Positions 26,501-35,400 of a stretch of 64,000 nucleotides of DNA are shown one piece after another. The stretch is from Pseudomonas sp. GD03919. Lineage in GTDB: Bacteria; Pseudomonadota; Gammaproteobacteria; Pseudomonadales; Pseudomonadaceae. Under the pieces are notes generated by a model. That model did not search any database, had not been told where the DNA came from, and saw only the letters and a list, made by a program, of their open reading frames with translations. Both the position numbers and the translations under genes were made by a program. Every line of letters begins with the position of its first letter. Position 1 is the stretch's first letter. The stretch spans positions 4,340,001 to 4,404,000 of the forward strand of contig NZ_CP104582.1 in NCBI RefSeq assembly GCF_029814935.1, written 5' to 3'.

Positions 26501-29500
26501 TGGCGGTCCGCGACTGGCTGAACAGCGAGCCGCAGATCCAGCAGTTGCGCAAGGATGCACTCTGGTCGGACATCATGGACCGGGTCATCGAGGGTGGTCA
26601 CTACTTCCGCGCTGCCGAGCATTCTGCGCAGCAGTCGCAGCAGAAGCTAAAGGGCTACGAGAAGCTCTTTGAAAAAGGCAAGCTGAACCTGCTGAGCTGC
26701 TCGACCACCATGGAAATGGGCGTGGATATCGGCGGTATCAGCGTGGTGGCGATGAACAACGTACCCCCGCACCCGGCCAACTACCTGCAGCGCGCCGGGC
26801 GCGCCGGGCGCCGCCGCGAGGGACGCTCGCTGGCCCTGGCCGTCTGCAAGAACACCCCGCACGACCAGAGCGTGTTCAACAATCCGCTCTGGCCGTTCAA
26901 TACGCCCATGCGCATGCCCAAGGTGTCCCTGCAGAGCCCCGATCTGGTACAGCGCCACGTCAATGCCTGGCTGCTGTCGCACTGGCTCAAGCACGTGGTC
27001 GCCGCCCAGGAAATCAAATCGATGACCGCCGGTGCCTTCTTCCTAGACGGCAAACTGCCTATGTCGCTGGCCGCGCGTTTCTGCCTGTGGTGCGACAACC
27101 AGGCGGTCGATACCGAAACGCTGGTGGGACAGGCCCTCAAGGACATCACCCGCCGCAGCATCCTTGATACCGCCCCGCAGCCCAAGCTGTTCGAGCACGC
27201 CAGCCGCCGCATGAAAGAGATCATGCAGGCATGGCAGCAGGAATACTCGGCCAGCGAAGCCCAACTGCAGCAGATTGCCGACAAGAAGGCCGCTGCCTAC
27301 CGAGCCATGGATGCACAGCTCAGCCGCATCGCCAAGGAGTACCTGCTCAGCGAGCTGGCCGACCGGCGCTTCCTGCCGGGCTACGGCTTCCCGACCGACA
27401 TTGTCAGCTTCGATAACCGCTGCATGCAGACCTTGAAGCGGGAGGACGGCGACCAGCGCGAGGACAACCGCGCCCGCTACCGCTCACTGGCTTCCCGCGA
27501 CCGTATCACCGGCCTGCGCGAATATGCGCCGGGTGCCGAGCTGGTCATGGACGGGCTGGTTTACAAATCCTCTGGCATCACGCTGAACTGGCACGCGCCT
27601 GCGTCTGCCGAAAACGTCAAGGAGCTTCAGCTGTTCAAGAAGGCCTGGCGCTGTGGGCAATGCGGTGCCAGTGACTCGGCCATCAATCCCGGACTGGAGA
27701 TCAACTGCCAGGAATGCGGCGCGCCGATCGAGCGCGACAACATCCGTGAATACCTGGTGCCTGCAGGCTTTGCCGTGGACTTCTTCGACGAGCCGCACAA
27801 TGACATCAGCCGCCTGCAGTATGTGCCGGTCAAAGCGCCATGGCTGAACGTACCTGCTAGCTGGGTCTGCCTGGCCAACCCAGCGCTCGGCCAGTTCCGT
27901 GCCAGCCAGCAGGCGCACCTGTTCAACTACACCTCGGGTGCCAATCAGCAAGGCTTTGCCATCTGCCTGGAGTGCGGCAAGGCTGAGCCCATGCTGAGCT
28001 ATCCCGATGCATCCGCCCCTGCCAATGAACAGTATCTGCCGGCTATTTTCCGCCAGAAGGCACAGCACCGCCGCCTGCGCGGTGGCAAAAGCAATGAACA
28101 AGGCGACGGGACAAACATCTGCCCCGGCAGCCACAACAGCTGGAAGATCAAACAGAACGTCCACCTTGGCCATGACAGCCTGACCGATGCGCTGGAACTG
28201 GTGCTGCGCAACCCTACCAGCGGCGAACTGCTCAACGACGATATCACCGCCTACTCGATTGCCGTGGCGCTGCGCGAAGCGATTGCCGCCGATCTGGGCA
28301 TACAGACCGAAGAGCTGGGCTGCGACAGCCACCCGATCAAGGTCGATGGCCAGCCAACCCGCGCCATCCGCGTGTTCGACCTGCGCAGCGGTGGCTATAC
28401 CACCCAGGCCGCAGAGCGGCTGAATGAAGCCAGCCTGTGGCAGCGGGTCATCACCCGCTTGGACAGCTGCAACTGCTCGCATGCCTGCCAGCGCTGCCTG
28501 CTCAGTTTCGATACCCGCTTCGAGGCCGATCGCCTGGATCGCCATGCCGCGCTGGCATGGATCAACCCGGCCTGGCTGGCCGGTCTGGCGCTGCCTGCCG
28601 AGCTCGCTGTCTTTGGTCCGAAAAGCCAGGCAGAAATCTCCACTCTACAGGAAGCGGTCGAAAGAGCGATTACTAGGGACGACAACGCGAAGACCGTAGC
28701 CATTTACTTCACTGCACCCGCCGAAGAGTGGGATCTTGCTGTCGCACGCCGCCTGAGGCATCAACTGCATAGCTGGGAAAGCGTCGGACACCTAGTGCAA
28801 TTACATTTACTGGAAAGTACCGTTTCCAGCCTGCCAAGAGACCAAAAGGAATGGTTGGCAAAGCTAGCCTTCAACGGAGTACAGATATGCCTACACAATT
28901 CCATACCGGATCTCGGGGCGCTGGCACTCAATGTCTCACTGCAAGGCCCACAAGGCTGCATTGCCTGGGCTAGCGACAATACGAACCTGGCCGCACCTGG
29001 CCACACATGGGATCTAGCGGAGGCCGGTGCACGGATCATCCGAGGCACCCCCTCCGACCTCAAGGCAGAGCGCATCTTGAATGCTGCCGATCTCATGCCG
29101 GCCCCACCCCCTGGCTTGATCAAGATCGAGATCGGCAATCAGCTGGATGGCTCGCTCGACAACTTTGCTCGTCGGTTCTGGGAGCACCTAGGTACTGAGG
29201 CCAATGGCCTGATTAATGATGCCCTCACAGGCAAGGATCCAATTACAGAACTGGTTTACAGCGACCGTTACGTATGCAGCCCGCTAGTTGTGAATCTGCT
29301 GGTCAGCGTGATCCACGAGCTCGGACGGCTGAGTGATGCAGATTTCGCTATCCGAATCCTAGGCCGACAATATCAGCGGGAAGACAATCGCTCGCCTTGG
29401 CAGTACCGGCATGACTGGCACTCAGCTCGCGAGCGCGATGAGGCCCTCCGCCAGGCTCTGGCGTACTGCGGCCGCGAGGGAGAGGTGCTAAGCCTGCCTA

Positions 29501-29730
29501 CCTTGCCGCACTACCGCCGGCTACAGCTTAAGCTGCGCTCCGGTAATCAACTGACCATCCAGTTTGATCAGGGGCTTTCGTATTGGGAAGCCGAGCGCAG
29601 CGAAAAGTCTTACCAGCTCAGGTTCGACTTTGCATCACGCGAGCTTGGAGAAGAAATCATGGAGCGCATCAGGTGTAAAGTTTCGGCGGCTGGGGAGGAA
29701 AACACTCAGATATTCCTCTCTTCCTCTTGA
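23521..29730 (+). CDS. druE: Druantia giant helicase DruE (DEAH, DUF1998)
   Basis: A 2069-residue SF2 helicase: Walker A GTGSGKT (residues 134-140), DEAH (about 265-268), TMEMGVDIGG and the arginine-finger motif QRAGRAGRRREG (about 1090-1101). Several cysteine clusters suggest zinc sites (CRCGAPLMPLVSCEECNES, CPCCGANI, CGQCGASD with CQECGAPI). A C-terminal DUF1998-like block CNCSHACQRCLLSF (about residue 1650) precedes a further 400 residues. DruE normally has about 1800-2100 residues, so it is complete. ATG 23521 lies 5 bases after druH; a longer in-frame extension into druH is ignored. It is the common subunit of all Druantia types and presumably acts on invading DNA. Confidence 0.92.
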   Translation: MLYQKNYFSALTDNLSTRSERAAQGLLSLGNPQLRQFLHDQLTAAPGTPGAWLADPVFEPTFGWQESAETMGSLAGGNLLHWRLADTMAHPPKKEDGEDLIDPFPEDRRLFTHQLAAWEILNRAEPQSLVVTSGTGSGKTECFLVPVLNQLAKAIDAGEDPEGVRALFIYPLNALINSQQNRLDAWTHGFGGQIRHCLYTGALENERRNRDQQYDGQVIDRKSLRASPPQLLVTNATMLEYMLIRKDDEPILQKSAGRLRWIILDEAHTHIGSQAAEMALLLRRVMLAFQVKPQDVRFVATSATFGSDTQTIESLRTFLADIGGVDPQQVHVVQGHRDIPALLNATPDAEQDTPEAIGAIEADREQSALRYQRLEASPTARRLRALFMPDGQVKPQSLQGLIRESGLPSAQVLAWLDLLSGTKSAEGLSFLPLRAHLFHNVIPAIRACVDRHCSHKVGSALEHADWPFGMVYLEERTHCRCGAPLMPLVSCEECNESFLQAATTNHGRLIDQSQQQVDEFSLDEEPTDTDDQADDIALLSRVLITNRPTNYSYPEFLDRDSQRLKHDGPKVGYLELQVFRSQKNECPCCGANIQGRSLLRPARIGTPFTLSTVIGTLLEFCPPDPMPTGKPFQGRKLISFTDSRQGTARIAVKLQQDSERNRIRGLVYQHLLHSQPANPLSPTQQDKLRALEAKKACDSLDDSEEMLLDVLKDKQAIALSGMEISWTDMANYLAGTPELQMGMLDYYNNLAPNTFGKQDSVALANMLLAREFYRRPKRANSLETLGLVQVCYPKLASITSKPMAWPAHLDVESWRIYLKVLMDFFVRENTILNIDKRWQSLIGARISPKWAVPPVLGKKPEKLQSRFARWPTVNTVNGIQSRAILLLCKAFNWSTAAHQDHIDSILSEAWRVLQGKLLTSFGDSYQLDLKDLSFRLPETVYLCPVSRRFIDTPFEQLSPYTPRTDRDMVVKVRPYTLPRPPEALLHVPGDEGLLAVRDWLNSEPQIQQLRKDALWSDIMDRVIEGGHYFRAAEHSAQQSQQKLKGYEKLFEKGKLNLLSCSTTMEMGVDIGGISVVAMNNVPPHPANYLQRAGRAGRRREGRSLALAVCKNTPHDQSVFNNPLWPFNTPMRMPKVSLQSPDLVQRHVNAWLLSHWLKHVVAAQEIKSMTAGAFFLDGKLPMSLAARFCLWCDNQAVDTETLVGQALKDITRRSILDTAPQPKLFEHASRRMKEIMQAWQQEYSASEAQLQQIADKKAAAYRAMDAQLSRIAKEYLLSELADRRFLPGYGFPTDIVSFDNRCMQTLKREDGDQREDNRARYRSLASRDRITGLREYAPGAELVMDGLVYKSSGITLNWHAPASAENVKELQLFKKAWRCGQCGASDSAINPGLEINCQECGAPIERDNIREYLVPAGFAVDFFDEPHNDISRLQYVPVKAPWLNVPASWVCLANPALGQFRASQQAHLFNYTSGANQQGFAICLECGKAEPMLSYPDASAPANEQYLPAIFRQKAQHRRLRGGKSNEQGDGTNICPGSHNSWKIKQNVHLGHDSLTDALELVLRNPTSGELLNDDITAYSIAVALREAIAADLGIQTEELGCDSHPIKVDGQPTRAIRVFDLRSGGYTTQAAERLNEASLWQRVITRLDSCNCSHACQRCLLSFDTRFEADRLDRHAALAWINPAWLAGLALPAELAVFGPKSQAEISTLQEAVERAITRDDNAKTVAIYFTAPAEEWDLAVARRLRHQLHSWESVGHLVQLHLLESTVSSLPRDQKEWLAKLAFNGVQICLHNSIPDLGALALNVSLQGPQGCIAWASDNTNLAAPGHTWDLAEAGARIIRGTPSDLKAERILNAADLMPAPPPGLIKIEIGNQLDGSLDNFARRFWEHLGTEANGLINDALTGKDPITELVYSDRYVCSPLVVNLLVSVIHELGRLSDADFAIRILGRQYQREDNRSPWQYRHDWHSARERDEALRQALAYCGREGEVLSLPTLPHYRRLQLKLRSGNQLTIQFDQGLSYWEAERSEKSYQLRFDFASRELGEEIMERIRCKVSAAGEENTQIFLSSS

Positions 29731-29846
29731 GAGCGGCTCAACTGGTATGAGTATCGGAGGCAATTGCCCAAATTTCAGAACTCCGATACGCACAGTAGCG
29801 AAATAAGCCCCTGTTCAATGCAAATTTGGACAGGGTCTCTTACGAT

Positions 29847-30665
29847 TTACGGATTACCAGCCATCTGTCGAGCGTAATTGCGATCGCTGAGGTCTTTCTT
29901 GGGGTCAGCTTTGACCCAGCGCTCAGGTCTGTTGCAGGTCGCGCAGGTCAGTATCTGCTTATCAGGGCTGAGGCTATATAGGCGGTTCTCAGAGCCGACT
30001 TTGACTTTCAATCCAACATCTGAGACCTCGAACCCTGGTGCTTCCTGCCCTATGCGATCCATGGATTCAAATCGGAACGACCAGCGTTTAATCTGATTTT
30101 TGCGCCAGATAGTCATAATGATCAAGGGGTCTTGTTTCGTTGTCCTCTGATAAACCCAGTCCCCTTCATATGCACCTAGTTTGGTTGCTTCCTCGTCTCG
30201 TTTGGCCTGCTCATAAATTTGCTCCTGCATCTTGAGCAGTTCGGCATTTAATGCTTTTTCATCCTTAAGTGCTTGGTCTTTCAGCATCCGCTCTACGTCA
30301 TAGGGCCCTTGAGGGTCATATTTCCAAACCGCCGCATCATTGATTCCAAGCACCTTGCAGTTTAGACAATCGACACTCTGCTCATCTACATTTCGCGTTA
30401 GAGCCAAGCGCTCGGAGCTGTTAACGTCGTCAAGGAGAAGTTTTTTATCTTTTACTGAAACTTTCATTTTAACCAGCGGCTTGATGCGACCATCTCTCGC
30501 GTCCTCTCCAAATATCTCGGCCTCATCACCGTGAACGTTGAGAACAATGACTCTCTCCCCACCAGCTATCTTATAACGATATGCACCTGTGAAATCCTCG
30601 CTGCCGCAACCAGCAAGAATGGAGCTAACAAAAGCTAATGAAATTAACCTAGAAAAGCCTCGCAT
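29847..30665 (-). CDS. Lipoprotein of unknown function
   Basis: A 272-residue protein starting MRGFSRLISLAFVSSILAGC, a lipoprotein signal peptide with lipobox LAGC (C20). The ATG at 30665 has AAGGA close upstream; an ATG at 30695 would give a misplaced signal. The mature part has a KDEKALNAELLKMQEQIYEQ helical stretch in the middle and two short cysteine pairs (DCLNCKV and LTCATCNRPERW). I do not recognise the family. It sits between Druantia and Wadjet, opposite to Druantia, and is followed in direction by nothing nearby. Whether it is part of a defence system is unknown. Confidence 0.7.
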   Translation of the reverse strand: MRGFSRLISLAFVSSILAGCGSEDFTGAYRYKIAGGERVIVLNVHGDEAEIFGEDARDGRIKPLVKMKVSVKDKKLLLDDVNSSERLALTRNVDEQSVDCLNCKVLGINDAAVWKYDPQGPYDVERMLKDQALKDEKALNAELLKMQEQIYEQAKRDEEATKLGAYEGDWVYQRTTKQDPLIIMTIWRKNQIKRWSFRFESMDRIGQEAPGFEVSDVGLKVKVGSENRLYSLSPDKQILTCATCNRPERWVKADPKKDLSDRNYARQMAGNP

Positions 30666-30732
30666 AATATCCTTTACGGCAAGCCGAATAATCAATGGCG
30701 TACGACTAGACTGACGACTGTGGAAAAACTAA

Positions 30733-31032
30733 TCAGCCGCACTGCCCTGCTATTAATCGAACCTTAATGCTGTAGTCCATATGGCGTTCAGCTTCATGTA
30801 GATCCTTTGGCTTGAAGTCTCGTCGAGAAAAATTAACGATCTCCGAATCAGAGAACCCATACTCCTGCATCTGCTTCAGCGTACACGAGCAGAGTGCAGG
30901 TGATGTCCCACGCGCCTTAGAAGCAGACTCGCATCTTTTAACAAGCTGCTGAACTCCAGTTTCACCAGCGAAGGCTCCTGACTGCAAAAGTATTGCAAAT
31001 GATGCGAAAGCAGCTATGCCAATAATCCTCAT
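30733..31032 (-). CDS. Small exported protein, four cysteines
   Basis: A 99-residue protein with a clear signal peptide (MRIIGIAAFASFAILLQSGAFA, probable cleavage after AFA). The mature part of about 77 residues has four cysteines (RCES, ALCSC and the C-terminal QCG), probably forming two disulfides in the periplasm. The gene lies 67 bases upstream of the lipoprotein gene in the same direction, so they may form one operon of envelope proteins. The family is not recognised. Confidence 0.65.
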   Translation of the reverse strand: MRIIGIAAFASFAILLQSGAFAGETGVQQLVKRCESASKARGTSPALCSCTLKQMQEYGFSDSEIVNFSRRDFKPKDLHEAERHMDYSIKVRLIAGQCG

Positions 31033-31170
31033 ATATTTTTAACATCCTTCTATTTAACTGCTTAATTATCGGCAATTAATCGTTTGCACCTGAATTACAG
31101 CCGATTGCGAAGACGGCATGTGTAGGAAAGCGGCCCTGCAATTCGCTGGAGGGTGACGCCATGCCATAAA

Positions 31171-31204
31171 GTCACGTTTTACCAAATTCACAATATACTG
31201 TGAA
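31171..31204 (+). promoter_or_regulatory. Promoter and XRE operator upstream of the Wadjet-side regulator
   Basis: A dyad TTCACA-ATATAC-TGTGAA (31187-31204, perfect 6-base arms) overlaps a good -10 box TATACT (31194-31199). A weak -35 (GTCACG, 31171-31176) lies 17 bases upstream. The dyad over the -10 is the arrangement expected for an autorepressing XRE protein, and transcription starting near 31206 supports the downstream GTG start of that gene. Confidence 0.55.
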
Positions 31205-31253
31205 GACCAGAGATGACGCCGCCCAGATAGTCCTCCCTTTTGGGGAGTCATCT

Positions 31254-31484
31254 GTGGAAGTCGGATTGGCGTTCGGAAAGGTCCTGCGCAGACGCCGTGT
31301 CGAAGCAGGATTCACCCAGGAGCAATTGGCCCATGAGGCGGAATTGCAGCGTAACTACGTCAGCCTGATGGAACGGGGCATCAATCAGCCCACGATCACC
31401 ACCTTGATCAAGCTAGCTAACCCCCTGGGCTGCACCGCAGCTGAGATCGTCGCCGAGGTAGAACAACTCGTTGCGCATCCCTGA
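31254..31484 (+). CDS. XRE-family regulator next to the first Wadjet operon
   Basis: A 76-residue Cro/CI-type protein: LAFGKVLRRRRVEAGFTQEQLAHEAEL, RNYVSLMERGINQPTITTL and KLANPLGCTAAEIVAEVE are the standard helices. GTG 31254 has GGGGAG six bases upstream; an earlier GTG at 31200 lies within the operator dyad and at the likely transcription start, so it is rejected. The gene is convergent with jetD, ending 23 bases from it. It could regulate neighbouring defence genes, but its own promoter is the only target visible. Confidence 0.75.
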   Translation: MEVGLAFGKVLRRRRVEAGFTQEQLAHEAELQRNYVSLMERGINQPTITTLIKLANPLGCTAAEIVAEVEQLVAHP

Positions 31485-31507
31485 GCACTCGGTGTCCTTC
31501 GAGCCCC

Positions 31508-32494
31508 TCAATCGACGACTAGTTGAATGGTCGACTCAAGAGCACTTCTCATCCTAGAGTCGACCACCAAAGGCTCCTGCTCCAACCAAAGACCTTTGTC
31601 CACGAGATCATGCACCAGCTTGGGCGCATGACGAAGATCAAGCCCAGCAGGCCATGGCTTTTTCAACTTCCTAGGCTCAACGCACTCGGTCCAGAAGGAT
31701 GGAACGAACCAGCACAGATCCGACCGAAGCTCTCGTAGTTTCAGGAAGATTCGTACGCCGTTCGGGTCGAGATCACCAAAGTGAACGACAGGAACCTCGG
31801 GCTGCACCTGAGCGAGTAGATGCACAACAGTGGCTATGTCCCAGCCAGGGACATGAGCCAAAAGCCATCCGTCCAGCATCGGCAGGTCACGCCAAGCGCC
31901 AGAGTTTTCCACCAGCAAGACCGCTCGCAAGGGACCTTCCAAGGTGAGGCCATCCAGGAAGGCCCTCTCCGGGATCGGTGCTTCACCAAGAATACGGGCA
32001 AGCTTCCACAGATCCAGGACACCCTGCTCGGTCTGTGCCACCAATCCACGCGGTGGTCGCAAGCGTAACAATCCGTCGTGGGTCGCTTCGGTGCCGGCAA
32101 GCGCGGCTTGCCGGCGCGGCGTGAGTACCGCTTTGGAGTGGGGCGCGGTTAGCGCGGCTGCAGTCCGGCGATTGAGACGTCCTGGCAGCGCCGGAAGCCG
32201 CCCTGCGCGGCGCGCATCTTCCAAGCGAGTCCAACCATCAGGCGTGGGGGAAAACCCACCCGCTGTAAGTGCCGCCAGCGCTTCCTGCCAGTCCGGCCAT
32301 ACCCGCTCAAGCAGCGCAACGAGTTCAGTGCGGCGAGCCTCTACCAAGGCAATCTGATCACGCCGGCCGGTCGAGCGGATCCAGGATAGCTCTGCCAGAG
32401 TGTCATACGCTTTCACCTGTGAGGCGCGGCGCTTGAGCGTCCCCTGCACCAGCAACTCGAGCAGAGCGATGCGCTGCTGCGGCGTCTGCCACAT
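31508..32494 (-). CDS. jetD: Wadjet nuclease JetD (MukBEF-like system)
   Basis: A 328-residue protein with a Toprim/DUF2220-type nuclease domain in its C-terminal half: the catalytic glutamate in AVLLVENSGAW (E196) and the metal-binding DxD in VVHFGDLDPNGVRIF (D241, D243). The N-terminal half is a helical/winged part. In Wadjet, JetD cleaves circular DNA (plasmids) after the SMC complex has extruded it. The ATG at 32494 overlaps the jetC stop by one base (TAATG), fixing the operon order jetA-B-C-D. Confidence 0.88.
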   Translation of the reverse strand: MWQTPQQRIALLELLVQGTLKRRASQVKAYDTLAELSWIRSTGRRDQIALVEARRTELVALLERVWPDWQEALAALTAGGFSPTPDGWTRLEDARRAGRLPALPGRLNRRTAAALTAPHSKAVLTPRRQAALAGTEATHDGLLRLRPPRGLVAQTEQGVLDLWKLARILGEAPIPERAFLDGLTLEGPLRAVLLVENSGAWRDLPMLDGWLLAHVPGWDIATVVHLLAQVQPEVPVVHFGDLDPNGVRIFLKLRELRSDLCWFVPSFWTECVEPRKLKKPWPAGLDLRHAPKLVHDLVDKGLWLEQEPLVVDSRMRSALESTIQLVVD

Positions 32495-35400
32495 TAGCCT
32501 ACGCTCCTAGTGCGACGACCGAACACCAGAACTTCCTCGCGCCCCTCGGGCGTCACCTGGCGCACCAAGCGATAAGTCGTATTGCCTTCGGCACGTGCCA
32601 CTTCGGGGGCCGCGATCATCAACTGCAGATCCAGTGTCTGACACAAATCGAACAGGACGCCGAGATTGTCCGGCGACAGACGGTTCGCTTCGTCCAGGAA
32701 CAGGAAACGCAGCGAACCGTGAGCGCGCTTACCGCGCAGCAAGGTCGCATCGCGTTCCCACTCGGTGAGAACCACCATCATCAACGCAGCACCGACACCG
32801 ATCGCCTCGCCGGTCGACAAACGTGTCGGGTTGGCGACTTCCCACTCGGTGCCGGACTTGCGACGGATCTCCACCTGCAGATGCACGTATTCCCGATAAT
32901 CGAGCAGGCGCTGCCCTGCTGAGCGCCCACCGCCGTAGCGACGAAAGATTTCGTCGAGCGCCTCCTCGATCGGCATGTCCGCCTGGAACAGTAACTCCTG
33001 GGCCGCACCTTCACGCAGGGCGCGCAGGATCTGCTCCATACGCTCGACAGTCTGCATGCGCACACGGATGCCCTGAATGCTGCCGAAACTGACCTTTTCT
33101 AGATTCTTGGTCAAGCGAGTGACTTGGCCGCGCGCTTTGCGAATCTGTACGTCAATGCCGCGTGCTACATCTTCGCTAGCTCCACGCAGGTCGCTTTCCT
33201 GACGGGCGAGACGCTCTTCGAGATCAGACAGTTGGTCGCGCAGCCGGATGAGCGCTTCGCGCGGGTCATCGACCTCGGCCACCTGTGCCGGCAGGCGGCG
33301 GCGCAGCCAGTCGCGCACAGCCAGCCAAAGCGTCAGGATGGCATCAGCGAAGGCGGTATCGGAGGTGTCGCGCAGCTGTTGCAGTTCGGTCAGCAAGATC
33401 TCCCCGCCGCGCGCACTACTCAGGCGCTCCAGTAGGACACCCCGGCGTATTTTGGCTTCCTGGACAAAATTAATGTGGCCACGGATGTCGGCAAACTCTT
33501 CAGGAGTTCTGGTCAGCAACTCACCTACCAGACCATCGCGCATCGCCCAGTCAAGTAGGTCGTCCCAGCGCTTACGTGCAGGCTCGGCCTCACGGCGTTC
33601 GATAGCGAGTTTGTCGTCGGCAGACTGCAGATCCTGCTGGGCGTTCTGTAAGCCATGTTCCTGGTTGCCTTTGGCCGTCAGCAACACATCGCGCCGCGTC
33701 CCATGGGTACGCAGTTCTTGTTCCAACCGCATCACCTCGGCACCAGCCGCCAACAGGGCATCCTCGGTAGGAGCGGGTATGCCGAGGGAATTGAAATGTT
33801 CAGCGGCGGATTCATGTTCCTGTCTTGCATTGTCATACTGGCTTTGCGCTGCAAGAAAGCGCTTGCTCGCCTCGTCATACCGGGCTTCCGCCTGGGTGAC
33901 CTTGTTTTCGCTATCTTGAAGTAGCGTTTCGGCTTCGCTCAGTTGCTCTTGCAGCGCCGGAACCAGTTCCTGCGAGTCTTCGAGCCGACCTGGAGCTTCC
34001 TCCCAAGCCAAGGCTTCGGCGTTTTCGCACAGATATTCGAGTGCTTCGATCCCGGCATCGAGTTGCTGGCGCCGCGTCTCCAAAGCATTGGCGTGAAGCG
34101 TCAGGTTTTCTATATCCGTGTCCGACAACGGAGGCTGGCGCAAGTCACCAAGCCCATTCTCCACACGAAGGACATCTGCCTGGTTGGCGGCGATCCAGCT
34201 CCTGGCCTCGTCTGCTTGCGATGCTTTTTCGCTGAGTACTTGCACGCGCTCGCCATGATCGGGAGGATCGAGAAGCATCGCCTCGGCCAGCAACAAGCGC
34301 AGTCTGCCAATACGCGGCCGCAGTGCCTGTGCCACCGTAGCATTGCGATCAGCCGTTTCGCGCTGCTCCTCGATCTGTTCATCGACCAAGGTGATCGCCT
34401 GCTGCACCTCCGCGATGGCGCCCGCAGGATCGCCCGCCAGCCAGACCTCCAGCCCAGCAAGTAGAGCATCGCCATCGGCCTGCAGCCGCTCCAGCGTGCG
34501 CCGTGCACTCCTCATCGTATGCAGTTCGAGGGCTTTCTCTTCGGCCTGGGCCTGCAGGTCAGCCGCCCTTTTCTCGCGCGCCCGCCGCCCTATGCGCGGC
34601 TTGGTGGGAATACGGGATAAGCGGAGAGCGATACCGTCTTGGATAACAAGATCGCCTTCGCTGGCATTCGTGGTACCAGAGGCTTCTGCCAAGCGGTAGA
34701 GGTCGGCATCACGCGATACCAGTAGTACATCAGCTAGTTCCTCTGGCCGGTCCACAGCCGTACGAGCTGCTGCTGTGAGATCGTCGACGACTAGTGCCTG
34801 CACCAAGGCCCCGAGCCGGGCCTCCAGCACCGCAGCCTCCTCTATCGCCACTTCTTCGTAACTACCAGCCAGTAGTTCAGCACCGAGCCTGTCCTTGAGC
34901 TGCAACAACGCCGGCGAAAACGGGCCTCCGGCCGCCAGTAAATCGCGCGCCTCGCGGATCAGCCGCTCCTGCGCTTGCTGTGCCTGCTGTTCGGCCCGGC
35001 CGGCCTCGGCGTACTGTTTGCCTAAGCAAGCACGGGCTTCATCCAAGCTGCCCCGATTCTCTACTCGTGTACCGAGGTGTTCGGAAAAGCGCATAGCGCA
35101 TTCCGTCAGCTTCCGCCATTGCGGCTCTCGTGCCAGCAACTGTTGATATTGTTGCTGGAGCTCCTCGCGCCGACGCCGTAGCTCGGCAAGCTCGTCATTA
35201 GCCGTCCGTTGCGCCTGCTCGTGTACGGATCGTTCGGCTTCAGTATTGGTGAGCAAAGCGTTGACGACTTGCGTGGCGGGTGCCTCAGTCAAAACCACAC
35301 CCAACTCGCTCGCCTGTGCGCGTACCCGAGCCTGCCGAATCTGCAACTGTTGTGCTTCGGCCAGTTCACGTTCGATGCTGTGAATCTGATCAGCAAGTAC

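Noticed and set aside
31200..31253. Earlier GTG start for the XRE gene by jetD
   Set aside because: The codon lies in the operator dyad at the probable transcription start; the GTG at 31254 has a better ribosome site.
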